Shown here piece by piece: positions 1 to 9,132 of a DNA stretch of 64,000 bases. The DNA comes from Cyclobacteriaceae bacterium (lineage in GTDB: Bacteria; Bacteroidota; Bacteroidia; Cytophagales; Cyclobacteriaceae): positions 6,771 through 70,770 of the forward strand of contig JALHRJ010000004.1 in NCBI GenBank assembly GCA_022841475.1, given 5' to 3'. Under the pieces are notes generated by a model. The model saw only the letters and a program-made list of their open reading frames with translations, did not search any database and was not told the origin of the DNA. The first letter of the stretch is position 1, and the number at the start of each line of letters is the position of its first letter. The translations under genes and the position numbers were made by a program.

Positions 1-693
1 GTAATACGGCAGTATTTGAAAGTTTTAAATCAGTAACCGCACCATCTGAAATCTTCGTTGTAGTAATAGCATCATTAGCGACAACCGGGTCTGGATAATT
101 TCCTGTAAGGTCGCCCCCCGCAATTCCTGTGAGTGCACCACCGGAAATAGTAACATTCGTTGCACTTGTGATTCTTCCTTTGGCATCGACAACAAATTGA
201 GGTGATGTAGTCGGAGATCCATAGGTACCAGGTAATACGGCAGTATTTGAAAGTTTTAAATCAGTAACCGCACCATCTGAAATCTTCGTTGTAGTAATGG
301 CATCATTAGCGACAACCGGGTCTGGATAATTTCCTGTAAGGTCGCCCCCTGCAATGCCTGTGAGTGCGCCACCGGAAATAGTGACATTCGTTGCGCTTGT
401 AATTCTCCCTTTAGCATCGACAACAAATTGAGGCGATGTAGTCGCAGATCCATAGGTATTCGGGACTACCGATGTGTTCTCAAGCTTAGTGCCGGTTACA
501 GCACCATCTAAAATCTTGCTTGTTGTAATGGCACCATTAGCGACAACCGGGTTTGGATAATCTCCTGTAAGGTCACCACCTGCGATTCCTGTGAGCGAGC
601 CGCCAGAGGAAATAATATTTGTAGCGCTGGTAATTCTTCCTTGTGCGTCTACCGTGATTCGGGCACTTTCGGTAGCGCTACCATAGGTGTTGG
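1..693 (-). repeat. Tandem 231-bp (77-residue) coding repeats
   Basis: Positions 1-231 and 232-462 are two tandem copies with exactly 231-bp spacing. About the first 65 bases are identical and roughly a dozen scattered differences follow, mostly synonymous (about 94% identity by eye). A third, more divergent copy covers about 463-693, and a fourth degenerate one begins near 694 (encoding TPNTYGS and AVTSLKLA). The repeats are in frame in the minus-strand surface protein and probably continue beyond the left edge. Confidence 0.9.
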
Positions 694-1282
694 GTGTAAC
701 TCCCGTAGTCGCCAACTTCAATGAAGTAACTGCTCCGTTATCAATTTTACTTTCAGTAACGGCAAGGTTAGCAAGATCCAATGTTTGAATCGTACCATCC
801 AGAATTGTTGGAGATGAAACGGAGTTGGGAGAAAGAACCAGATTATTTAATGGCCCCAAGATCTGACCCGCAGTAGTAACGGAATTTAAATTCACGGAAG
901 TACCATTTGTAATTGCCAATGTATTTCCAGCCAGAGAAAGGTCCTGATTGGAGGCACCTCCCGTCATGGCAGTCCATTGGTTCGCACGCCAGTAATAAAA
1001 TCCTTTTAAGGTGTTGTCAAATACCAGAAGGCCATCGTCCGCGGGTGAAATAGCAGCCATTGCAAGACGCTGCGCAGTGGTGAGTTGTGGAATCAGTATA
1101 CCTTGATCATGATTGGGTGGATTTAGAATAAGTATTGCATTGGGACGATCAACCAGGGTGCCAATGGCAACACTTTTGCTGGGTTGACTTTGTGCCTGGA
1201 ACGATAAGATCAGCAGAATAATTACACTAACAAGTACATTAGATATCGTACTAATATTTAGTGACATGGATTTTTTTTTCAT
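1..1282 (-). CDS. Repeat-rich exported surface protein, phage-tail-fibre-like repeats (3' end beyond window)
   Basis: An open minus-strand frame runs without a stop from an ATG at 1282 to the left edge (about 427 codons seen). It begins MKKKSMSLNIS and has a hydrophobic stretch ending FQAQSQ, a good signal peptide; a second in-frame ATG lies at 1267. Residues about 35-110 contain a segment (LIPQLTTAQRLAM, GFYYWRANQWTAM) typical of the N-terminal part of Bacteroidota surface proteins and phage tail fibres. Then come repeats of about 77 residues built on GGDLTGNYPDPVVA, ITTTKISDGAVT and VVDAKGRITSATN. The same repeats occur in tail fibres and in large secreted Bacteroidota proteins, so a structural or adhesive surface role is inferred; no enzyme motif is seen. 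It is divergent from the T9SS module at 1544, so T9SS export is plausible, but the C-terminus that would carry a sorting signal is outside the window. Confidence 0.82.
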   Translation of the reverse strand, partial: MKKKSMSLNISTISNVLVSVIILLILSFQAQSQPSKSVAIGTLVDRPNAILILNPPNHDQGILIPQLTTAQRLAMAAISPADDGLLVFDNTLKGFYYWRANQWTAMTGGASNQDLSLAGNTLAITNGTSVNLNSVTTAGQILGPLNNLVLSPNSVSSPTILDGTIQTLDLANLAVTESKIDNGAVTSLKLATTGVTPNTYGSATESARITVDAQGRITSATNIISSGGSLTGIAGGDLTGDYPNPVVANGAITTSKILDGAVTGTKLENTSVVPNTYGSATTSPQFVVDAKGRITSATNVTISGGALTGIAGGDLTGNYPDPVVANDAITTTKISDGAVTDLKLSNTAVLPGTYGSPTTSPQFVVDAKGRITSATNVTISGGALTGIAGGDLTGNYPDPVVANDAITTTKISDGAVTDLKLSNTAVL

Positions 1283-1295
1283 CGGGGTTATCTTT

Positions 1296-1311
1296 CAATT
1301 AGGTCTAATTG
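1296..1311. promoter_or_regulatory. Inverted repeat upstream of the repeat-protein gene
   Basis: CAATTAG-GT-CTAATTG is a perfect 7-bp inverted repeat with a 2-bp centre, located 14 bp upstream of the minus-strand start codon at 1282. The spacing is too short for an RNA hairpin but suits a dimeric DNA-binding protein. No regulator is assigned. The remainder of the 1283-1543 gap holds nothing else recognised; both flanking genes read away from it, so it must contain two promoters. Confidence 0.35.
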
Positions 1312-1543
1312 GCTGTGGTAGTTGGTTGATACAGAAAGATTATGCCAAGAGTAAATCTGATAAAACCTTTGTTTTCAATCGATAATGTATCTATGCCGGA
1401 AGAAATATCTACATCCTGGCTTGAGTGAGGGTATTACTATTCTTTCGTTGGGGAATAAATTCCACAAGTATTAATGTTTTTCAGTTGATTAAGCTTAAAA
1501 ATTATTGGAATGAAATTTCCTATGAATTGGTGGTCCCTTACCT

Positions 1544-2722
1544 ATGAAAAATTATACCTATGTGTATGTGCTAAGGAATTGGCTTCTAATTTCTTTATCA
1601 TTTGTGTTGTTTATTGTAACAACACCCATATTTGCCCAAAACATTAATAATGGCGCCAATCTTTTTATTGCTGATGGAGTAAATGTTTTTACCGGGGGCA
1701 ATCTAACCAATACCGGATTTCTCCAGAACAATGGAAGTTTTTCTTTATCGGGCGACTGGACAAATCTTGCCATTTATCAGGGTTCAGGTAGTGTTTCATT
1801 GATAGGCGGCAATCAACTATTTTCTAATCTGACTCAACCCGTTGCGCAATTAATTATTGATGGTGAGGGTATTAAATTTATACCGGGTAAACTATTTATC
1901 ACGAATGAATTGGACTTCCGCCTAGGGGTAGTGCTGATTAATGACAGCGATACGCTGATGATGGGAACAAATTGTATTGTGAAAAATGGATCTGAGCTGA
2001 GTTATGTAGATGGAGCATTAACCTCTCAAGGAGGTGGCTATAAATTTTATCCAATAGGCATCAATGGAAAGTATTATCCTGTTGAGTTGGTGGATATCAG
2101 AGGTTTTGAGCCAACCATTGAAGTTGAGGCTGTAGAAAATTTGCCCGTTGTTATCACTTCAATGCCCGTTGATATCAATCGGGAAATCTATTGGACTCGT
2201 AAGACAATTTCGGGGACTTTTGAAAACTCTCCGATTACGTTAGGTCTTGATCTGCAAGGTGAAAATCCATTACAATGGGTTATTGCTTCTTCAGATAATC
2301 TCCTGGATGAATTTTTGGTAACAGAAAACGTTACAATCCGTTCGGAAAATGAACTGACGATTATCAACTCGGTACTACCCATTAGTGCAAATTATTTTGT
2401 GTTAGGCCTATTGCCCGGAGAAGCGCCTCGTCCGTACTTTTTTAGTACTACACTTTCTCCAAACGCAATGAACGCGGACAACCGCTTTGTTAAAGTGTTC
2501 GGAGACAGTACGGGTCCCAGTGATTTTTATTTTCAGGTATTTAATCGGTGGGGACAATCTGTTTATGAAACCCAATCCTTTATAAGCATGTCTTCCCAAG
2601 GTTGGGACGGTAGACAAAATGGTAATGTGTTGCCATCGGGTGTTTATCCGTATAGTATTAAATATAAGGAGAGTTCGGGCAAATTGATTCAGCAAACCGG
2701 GTTCATAACGATTGTTCAGTGA
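1544..2722 (+). CDS. T9SS type B sorting-domain surface protein
   Basis: This 392-residue protein has a long N-terminal signal peptide ending near PIFAQ (residue 32). A beta-rich body follows with the recurrent style of secreted Bacteroidota proteins (for example NNGSFSLSGDW, GSVSLIGG). The last 85 residues match the gliding-motility-associated (CHU_C, type B) sorting domain: LSPNAMNADNRFVKVFG, FQVFNRWGQSVYE, GWDGRQNGNVLPSGVYPYSI. Type B cargo is exported across the outer membrane by the T9SS and usually depends on a partner PorP/SprF protein. That partner is encoded next: the stop codon overlaps the following ATG as TGATG, so the two should be co-translated. The function of the body is unknown; adhesion is a guess. 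Confidence 0.85.
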   Translation: MKNYTYVYVLRNWLLISLSFVLFIVTTPIFAQNINNGANLFIADGVNVFTGGNLTNTGFLQNNGSFSLSGDWTNLAIYQGSGSVSLIGGNQLFSNLTQPVAQLIIDGEGIKFIPGKLFITNELDFRLGVVLINDSDTLMMGTNCIVKNGSELSYVDGALTSQGGGYKFYPIGINGKYYPVELVDIRGFEPTIEVEAVENLPVVITSMPVDINREIYWTRKTISGTFENSPITLGLDLQGENPLQWVIASSDNLLDEFLVTENVTIRSENELTIINSVLPISANYFVLGLLPGEAPRPYFFSTTLSPNAMNADNRFVKVFGDSTGPSDFYFQVFNRWGQSVYETQSFISMSSQGWDGRQNGNVLPSGVYPYSIKYKESSGKLIQQTGFITIVQ

Positions 2723-3765
2723 TGAGATACCTTACTTGCGTAACTGCTTTTTGTTTACTAATAATTCTTCCTTTTTTTGCTGTTAGTCAGTCCCCGGTTT
2801 TCTCCCAGTATTATTCAAGTGGTTTGTATTTGAACCCTGCATTAGCCGGTCTCGAAAAGGATATTTATCTCGGCATGAATTACCGATCGCAGTGGGGCAA
2901 TCTAAACTTGCCATTTACAACCTTTCAATTTAGTTACATTCAACCCATTTCGAGGAATGGTTCGCCTAAGAGGCATGTGGGAGGTCTTGGTTTATCTTTT
3001 TTGAATGATGTGGCTGGTTCAAATAAAGAATTTATAACACAAGGCGTTTCTTTGGCTCTGGCCCGCAATTTTCATTTAAATCGTAGTGGAGATAATATTC
3101 TGGCAATATCCCTTCAGGCTGGTGCTAGTCAGCAGCGAATAAATTATAATGACCTCAGATGGTCATCACAATATTCTGCCTTTACAGGATTTGATCAATC
3201 ATTGCCAGGAGAATCAACATTAACCAACGAACGTGTCTTCAATCCTATATTGAATGCAGGGGTGATGTGGTATTACAATCCGAGACCAAAGAATTTATCC
3301 TATAAGAGCACATCCAGCTTTCACGGAGTTGCAGTGTCAAATATTATTAGGCCCGATGGTTTTTACTTGAACAGTAAAGATGCACTTTCACTGTTATATA
3401 AGGTGCATGGTGGATTTACCTCAGCGGTAAGTCGTAAATTGGAACTCTCACCAAACTACCTTGTTCAACTTCAAGATGAACGTATTCAGGTAAACCTTGG
3501 CATGTATGTAGGCTATACTATTTCCAACTCGCGCGATGTCTCCGCTGGCATGAAAGCTATTGTCGGTGCCTGGTATCGATATGAGGATGCTATCATTCTG
3601 TCAGTTGGTTTAAGTAATGCAAATTGGAATCTCGGATTTAGCTATGATAGCAACGTATTTTCGTTCAGCAAAGCTTTTGGGTATGGAAGCGCATATGAAT
3701 TGTCCATGGCCTACAAAATTGTGAGCAAAAATGGTTATAAAAGATTTTCGTCACCCTTAATCTGA
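2722..3765 (+). CDS. PorP/SprF family T9SS outer-membrane protein
   Basis: The product has about 347 residues. The ATG at 2722 overlaps the upstream stop and is preferred over a GTG one codon earlier. A signal peptide (residues 1-23, ending FFAVSQS) precedes the family hallmark start SPVFSQYYSSGLYLNPALAG, followed by repeated amphipathic beta strands (YRSQWGNL, GVSLALARNF, GLSNANWNLGFSYD) as in the PorP/SprF outer-membrane barrel family. SprF is needed for secretion or surface attachment of the adhesin SprB, and family members typically pair with type B cargo encoded beside them. Here the upstream gene is such a cargo and the downstream gene a PorE-like periplasmic protein, so a cargo-specific anchor role is inferred. 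Confidence 0.9.
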   Translation: MRYLTCVTAFCLLIILPFFAVSQSPVFSQYYSSGLYLNPALAGLEKDIYLGMNYRSQWGNLNLPFTTFQFSYIQPISRNGSPKRHVGGLGLSFLNDVAGSNKEFITQGVSLALARNFHLNRSGDNILAISLQAGASQQRINYNDLRWSSQYSAFTGFDQSLPGESTLTNERVFNPILNAGVMWYYNPRPKNLSYKSTSSFHGVAVSNIIRPDGFYLNSKDALSLLYKVHGGFTSAVSRKLELSPNYLVQLQDERIQVNLGMYVGYTISNSRDVSAGMKAIVGAWYRYEDAIILSVGLSNANWNLGFSYDSNVFSFSKAFGYGSAYELSMAYKIVSKNGYKRFSSPLI

Positions 3766-5972
3766 TGCGAATATTACTGGCCGGAATATTTGCTTTGAGT
3801 GTTTGCTTATCGTTGAAGGCGCAACAGAGTGAGAACCTTAAACGACAAGCAGATTTATATTATGAACAGGAACAATATAATCTTGCGATACAGTATTATC
3901 TGAAATTCACCGAGCTTACCGATCAAAATGTTGAAGTCAATTATCAGTTAGCTGAAAGCTATCGAAAATCATTCTTATATCAGGACGCAGAGAGACTTTA
4001 TTTAAAAGTATACAATCAGGCAGCAGCCGGGTTTCCCCTTACTACGTATTTCAGTGGCTTAATGCTAAAGCTCAATGGTAAATTTGATGAGTCCATAACT
4101 TCTTTTAATACCTTTATTTCCAAAGTGCAAGGTGTCAAGGAATTAAATGACCACGTAGAGCAGGCCAGAATTGAAATTGCCGGATGCGAGATGGCCAAAG
4201 CCGAACTTCTAAAGAATAGGGAAGTCTATGAGTTAAGATCAGAGACCGTCAATACTGCATTCAATGATTATGCTCCGGCTTTGCGGGACAGTGCCACCCT
4301 GGTAATAACCAGTGGCAGGGTGGAATCAAAGAGTGTGACAATCGATGAGCGGTATGGAGAAGCATTTACGAATAATTTCTACTTCGAAAAAAATGAAGAT
4401 GCCTGGAAAAATAGAACCAAAGAAATTTTTGCCATTACAAATACCCGTGCCAATGATGGAAGTGGAAGTTTTAATGGTCTGGGAGATAAATATTATTTCA
4501 CCGTATGTGGTAAAGGTGTTTCACGATGCAGGATCTTCTTATCTGAATTTAGAAATAACCAATGGACAGAACCTAAACCACTCAACGATAACATAAATTA
4601 TATGAATGCGGAAGCTAAACATCCGGCCGTATCGAAAGGGGGCGATACGCTTTTGTATGCTTCTAATAGAGCCGGAGGATTTGGCAGTTTTGACATCTGG
4701 ATGAGCATCAATTCAGGAAATGAAAATTGGGGTCCTGCCATGAACCTGGGAAGTGAAATCAATACTAAATTGAATGAACTAGCCCCATCATTCACTACCT
4801 TCTCGCACGTTTTTTTTATGGCTTCAGACGGCCACCAAAGTTATGGTGGTCTGGATTTATATATGGTAAAGATGATGTCAGACGGCACGAAGGGGTTGTA
4901 CAATCTGGATTATCCTTTTAATTCCAGCCGTGACGATTGCTTTATTAGTTTTTCTGAAAGGAGTATTTACTTCAGTTCTAATCGGGAAGGTGGAGTAGGA
5001 GGGTTTGATATTTATTCTGCTGTGATTCCATCCGTGATTTCTTTTATTTCTAAACTTAGTCTCAAGAATAAAGATGCGCGCCATGATGTTAAGCTTCTTA
5101 CACGTTCAGAAAATCAGAATAATTTGACATTATTAACAGCCCGGAATGAAGATCGAATTGAATACGAAAATCTGTCGTATACGAAGCGCAAAATAGTGGA
5201 TAAGTTGGTGCTTAATCTGCGAAATGGTTTAGAAAACAGAATCGAAGATTTTAAACTAGCATCTAAAGAAGACTATTTAGAGTTGCAACGTATAGCCGAC
5301 ACGCAGTATAAAATTTATGAACTCACTACAAAATTTTCTGATGCATTTCTGACGCGGGTAAGTTCACCAGAATATTCCGCACTGCCTTATTCTATAACAG
5401 GAATGCTGGTAGACTCGTTGTCTGATGAAGCGCTTGTTGAATTCAAAGTGGTGTTAATGGATGAGTCGGGTGAAGTCATCAAGACAACCACAACCAATGA
5501 TAAGGGAAGGTTTCGATTCACCAACATGACTCCCGGTAGTTACGTTTACCTGCGCATGGAAAATATATCCGATCAGGTTTTGAATAACGCGCGCATAACG
5601 GAATTAAGAGTGCTCGGGATCCCCAATCAGAGCAGCTTTAACTTTGAGAATATCTTTTTTGATTTTGATCAGTATGACTTACGTAAAGAAGCAAAAGTGG
5701 TCTTAAATGATCTTGCTACTTACCTTAAGAAATATCCGTCTGTGCAAGTGGAAATATATGGCTATGCGGATGATCAGGGAACAGAAAGTTACAATCTGAG
5801 GTTGAGTCAACAACGAGGTCAATCTGTACTGGATTATCTGGTTAATCAGGGAACAGACCAAACTTCGTTAGCTGTAGTGGCAAAAGGCAAGCAAGGTGGT
5901 TCCTATTCTGATCCTGATAGAGAAAGGCAATTCAACAGAAGAGTAGAGTGTTATCTTTATGTTTCAAACTAG
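3765..5972 (+). CDS. PorE-like OmpA-family protein with TPR, PD40 and regulatory-like domains
   Basis: The protein has 735 residues. It has a signal peptide (1-20, ending SLKAQQ), TPR-like helices (about 20-140) and a WD40-like PD40 beta-propeller region (about 280-430; SNRAGGFGSFDIW, ASDGHQSYGGLDLY, SSNREGGVGGFDIY). A carboxypeptidase-regulatory-like fold follows (about 540-605; YSITGMLVDSL, DKGRFRFTNMTPG), then a C-terminal OmpA peptidoglycan-binding domain (about 625-735; FDFDQYDLRKEA, GYADDQGTESYNLRLSQQRGQ). This order is that of PorE, which tethers T9SS outer-membrane parts to peptidoglycan. Its ATG overlaps the PorP/SprF stop (TGATG), completing a three-gene module. Whether it is the housekeeping PorE or a dedicated paralogue cannot be told here. 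Confidence 0.88.
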   Translation: MRILLAGIFALSVCLSLKAQQSENLKRQADLYYEQEQYNLAIQYYLKFTELTDQNVEVNYQLAESYRKSFLYQDAERLYLKVYNQAAAGFPLTTYFSGLMLKLNGKFDESITSFNTFISKVQGVKELNDHVEQARIEIAGCEMAKAELLKNREVYELRSETVNTAFNDYAPALRDSATLVITSGRVESKSVTIDERYGEAFTNNFYFEKNEDAWKNRTKEIFAITNTRANDGSGSFNGLGDKYYFTVCGKGVSRCRIFLSEFRNNQWTEPKPLNDNINYMNAEAKHPAVSKGGDTLLYASNRAGGFGSFDIWMSINSGNENWGPAMNLGSEINTKLNELAPSFTTFSHVFFMASDGHQSYGGLDLYMVKMMSDGTKGLYNLDYPFNSSRDDCFISFSERSIYFSSNREGGVGGFDIYSAVIPSVISFISKLSLKNKDARHDVKLLTRSENQNNLTLLTARNEDRIEYENLSYTKRKIVDKLVLNLRNGLENRIEDFKLASKEDYLELQRIADTQYKIYELTTKFSDAFLTRVSSPEYSALPYSITGMLVDSLSDEALVEFKVVLMDESGEVIKTTTTNDKGRFRFTNMTPGSYVYLRMENISDQVLNNARITELRVLGIPNQSSFNFENIFFDFDQYDLRKEAKVVLNDLATYLKKYPSVQVEIYGYADDQGTESYNLRLSQQRGQSVLDYLVNQGTDQTSLAVVAKGKQGGSYSDPDRERQFNRRVECYLYVSN

Positions 5973-5995
5973 GATGGGTTAGAAGTAAAGGTGGG

Positions 5996-8962
5996 CTAAT
6001 CTCCATTTCCAATCATAACAAATCCTGCCCAAAGCCTGGGATTTTTAACTTTACTCAGCATTTCTAATTGTGCTTGCTTAAGGGCTTGGCGGGTTGAGAA
6101 TTCTTTGTTCAGGTAGGAATAAAATTTGACCATCAGTTCTTTGGTTTCTTCATCGTCTACTTTCCATAGACTTAACATAATATCACTAGCACCAGCTTGC
6201 ATAAATGAACGTTGCAATCCATAAACTCCCTCGCTGTTTTCAATCTTTCCTAAGCCTGTTTCGCAGGCGGAGAGCACAACTAACCTGGTGTGAGAAAGGT
6301 CAAGGTTCATGACTTCATAGGCTGTAATAATTCCATCGTGATCGAAAGAAATTCCTTTGTTATTAACTGCTTGCAAACCAGTGGAGAGCACAAGGCCCGA
6401 ATGAAATAGATGATCATTTCTCGCCAATTCATTTTTGAAGACAAAGCCTGGTGAAAAGAATCCATGGGTAGCTATATGCAGAATGGAGGGGGATTTAATC
6501 ATTTTAAGATTTTCCTCTGTCGCGGCTAGCCCAAGAAACTGAGATTTATTTGATGGGGTAATTTTTAGAACTTTTGAGATGCTCGTAACTTCTTCTAATG
6601 TTCCAGGAAGTGGTGTAAACTCTTTAAAGCTGGGATTACCAAAAAATACAGCTTTGGTGAAATCAATTCCCTGAGCTGGAGTTCTGTTAACGAGTTGACT
6701 TGAATTTAATACTAATTGTAAGTCATATTTTTCAAGAATGTATTTTCCATTGCGATCAAGAAGTGCATTCAGGTTGATTTGATGGAATGCACCATCTGCC
6801 GAAACGAAGATTTTTCTCTTTCCTTCCAACTGATCTTCAAAGGGTCTCCAGAATTGATCGTATGAAATAGTATCATTAAAATCATAGCGCACTGTATTTC
6901 TGTAATAGCTTAAGTATCGTTTCTCAAGTTGGTTGCCATTCTTTAATACGATAAGTTTTGGGAAGTCAAGGGTTTCCTTTGACGTAATAAGTGCTGCATA
7001 ATAAACACTATCGGTAAATCCAATACTACTTTTTTTACTCACCAGTTCAGATTCACTATATAAAATATCATATTTTCTAAATCGGATTATCTCAACCAGT
7101 GCCTCGTCTGATTTTAGCGATTGTTGTATTTCGGGCCACGTTACCTGCGTATCTTGTGTAGAGTTTGTTTGTAACGAGTGTCGAATATTCTTCTCAAGAC
7201 TATCAAGTTCATGCTCGACTTTAGATATAGATACTCCTAAACCCTCAAGTTCGCCCAAGGTCATCTGGTAATATTGTCCTAGTTGAGTACTTATATTGTT
7301 TGTCGCCTCAACCAGCAAATTAAGCTCTGAATCCTTTTTATCCTGAACTTTTTGTGTGCGCTTTTTATCAGTGAAAAAAAACAATGATTTAAGTAGTAAT
7401 TGGTTATTAAACATGTGCACCAATAATTCAGGATGAGTTTTATTGGATTTAATGGAAATTGTATTGTAGCGTTCAAAATTTTGTTTCTGTTGTTTATAAA
7501 ATTGAATTTGTTCCGTTTCGGTAAGGTGCGGAAAAATATATTTTACTTGCCGGACTGCTATCGCCAAAGAGCGGTGAAACAGAGGTAGAGCAAGTTCGGG
7601 ATTGTTTAACGCCCAATACGTTACCCCCAAATTGTCTATAACATCAACCAGTGCCGGAGAGTGGTAACCATATAAACTCTCCTTAATAAAAAGTACTTTT
7701 TCGTAATACATCACCGCCCTCTCATACTTGCCCATAAGGGTATACGTAACAGCTATATTATTCATGAGAGCTGCTGCCCGATCATTTTTCAAAAGATCCC
7801 TTTGATCCAAATGATTATAGAGGTCGAGAAAGTATTGCAGAGCCAGCACATATTGCCCATTTTGCCGGTAAGCCGAGGCAAGATTATTAAGAGTGGTTAA
7901 ATAGGTGGGATTTTTATAGTCCGATGCAGATGTAAATCTTTCCAGGGTGAATTCGTATTCCTGTATCGCTTTTTTAACAAATCCTTGCTTCAGATAGATG
8001 CTGGTAATATTGTTTTGAAGAATTAAAGATGCGGTAGCGTGGTAGCCATGAGTTAAAATACAACGTGTCAATGCTTCATGGTAAAAAATGATTGCCTTGT
8101 CAAAGACACCCAACTTTTCGTAGATGAAACCCAACGCACTGGTTATTTCCACTAACAAGATATCTTCTGTCGATGATGAATTTTTAAGTGATCGGTATAA
8201 TTCAAGAAGATTCTTTTCAGCTTTTGGATATAAACCTGTTTCAATATCATTCAGGTTTAATTCGAGTTTAATTTCGGAAGCCATTACACTATAGGAAACT
8301 GAATTAGTGAAAAGATCCTTTTGGAGAAGTCCTAATTTCTCTATTGCTTCATTGTGTTTTTTCTCTTTTCTGAGAAGTCTTCCTTCGGCTAACCTTAGTT
8401 CATAGTTGTTGTGATCATTTATAAAGAAAAAGTTGGTGGACAGCGCCTGGTTAACAATATTCAAAGCGAAATCATATTGATCATTACTCTCGTATAACCG
8501 AATCAAGGCTGTTACAGTAGATACATAGGTCGATTTTACATTTCCCCGCAAAGACTCAATGAGAATTTCGTAAAAAATATCTTTTGCTTTTTCTTCAGAT
8601 TCTGATTTTTGTAGGAGAGTGGCTAAGTTGAATTTGGCGATCAATAAGGGAGGATCTGCACTCTTATAAAGCTCCTTATGAATGGTGAGATTTTTTGACA
8701 GGTACGCTTCGGCTTGGGATAGGTTATTCATATGACCGTAGGCTAGCCCAAGATCATTCAGAATGGTGAGATAGTTTTCATCATACATGCCCAGATCAAG
8801 CAGCGCAATTCGCTCGGCCTGCGTATAGAGTGCCAGTGATTTTTCAGGATTTTCTTTCCAGAATAATTGGGCACTATCGTAATAGGATTTCCATAAGGTT
8901 ATGGATTGAGAGCAGACTGTTAGGGGAAATGCAAAGAATAGGAGACCTATAAATTTTAGCAT
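5996..8962 (-). CDS. TPR-repeat CHAT-domain protease (caspase-like)
   Basis: The protein has 988 residues. A signal peptide (ending FPLTVCSQS) is followed by many TPRs over residues about 25-490 (for example LTILNDLGLAYGHMNNLSQAEAYL, shown here only in part: LNDLGLAYGHMNN; also NNIAVTYTLMGKYERAVMYY), a helical linker with coiled-coil character (about 500-620) and a C-terminal CHAT peptidase domain (about 690-988). The caspase-type dyad is intact: His833 in HIATHGFF and Cys900 in LVVLSACETGLG. CHAT proteins are cysteine proteases of the caspase/separase clan, often acting in regulated proteolysis or immunity after a sensor domain binds. The signal peptide implies action in the periplasm or at the envelope. 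It is convergent with the T9SS module, 23 bp from its stop, and has no operon partner. The substrate is unknown. Confidence 0.87.
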   Translation of the reverse strand: MLKFIGLLFFAFPLTVCSQSITLWKSYYDSAQLFWKENPEKSLALYTQAERIALLDLGMYDENYLTILNDLGLAYGHMNNLSQAEAYLSKNLTIHKELYKSADPPLLIAKFNLATLLQKSESEEKAKDIFYEILIESLRGNVKSTYVSTVTALIRLYESNDQYDFALNIVNQALSTNFFFINDHNNYELRLAEGRLLRKEKKHNEAIEKLGLLQKDLFTNSVSYSVMASEIKLELNLNDIETGLYPKAEKNLLELYRSLKNSSSTEDILLVEITSALGFIYEKLGVFDKAIIFYHEALTRCILTHGYHATASLILQNNITSIYLKQGFVKKAIQEYEFTLERFTSASDYKNPTYLTTLNNLASAYRQNGQYVLALQYFLDLYNHLDQRDLLKNDRAAALMNNIAVTYTLMGKYERAVMYYEKVLFIKESLYGYHSPALVDVIDNLGVTYWALNNPELALPLFHRSLAIAVRQVKYIFPHLTETEQIQFYKQQKQNFERYNTISIKSNKTHPELLVHMFNNQLLLKSLFFFTDKKRTQKVQDKKDSELNLLVEATNNISTQLGQYYQMTLGELEGLGVSISKVEHELDSLEKNIRHSLQTNSTQDTQVTWPEIQQSLKSDEALVEIIRFRKYDILYSESELVSKKSSIGFTDSVYYAALITSKETLDFPKLIVLKNGNQLEKRYLSYYRNTVRYDFNDTISYDQFWRPFEDQLEGKRKIFVSADGAFHQINLNALLDRNGKYILEKYDLQLVLNSSQLVNRTPAQGIDFTKAVFFGNPSFKEFTPLPGTLEEVTSISKVLKITPSNKSQFLGLAATEENLKMIKSPSILHIATHGFFSPGFVFKNELARNDHLFHSGLVLSTGLQAVNNKGISFDHDGIITAYEVMNLDLSHTRLVVLSACETGLGKIENSEGVYGLQRSFMQAGASDIMLSLWKVDDEETKELMVKFYSYLNKEFSTRQALKQAQLEMLSKVKNPRLWAGFVMIGNGD

Positions 8963-9132
8963 GGATAGTCAGGGATACCATACATGCCAGCATTATGATG
9001 CCAGTTATTAAAGACCTTGTTTAACCCTGCAGTCCTTTTATTTAAGACTAGCGTGTAGAATTTAATCTACGATATGAAGAGATTTTGCAGGTAGTGCCTG
9101 TAATTAAGGCTACTATGTTGTGAGTACTTTGA

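Noticed and set aside
25-453. Two 65-codon minus-strand frames within the tandem repeats
   Set aside because: They are out of frame with the signal-peptide-bearing open frame that spans 1-1282; the repeat makes both appear twice.
1-462. Regularly spaced repeats at the left edge as a possible CRISPR array
   Set aside because: The 231-bp period, in-frame coding continuity and near-identity over the whole unit show tandem protein repeats, not short repeats with unique spacers.
1-1282. Prophage tail-fibre gene
   Set aside because: The repeats resemble tail fibres, but the protein has a signal peptide and no phage structural, lysis or integrase gene is near.
9061-9085. Short inverted repeat GTAGA/TCTAC as a terminator of the transketolase gene
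   Set aside because: The stem is only five bases, A+T-rich in the loop and lacks a T-tract.
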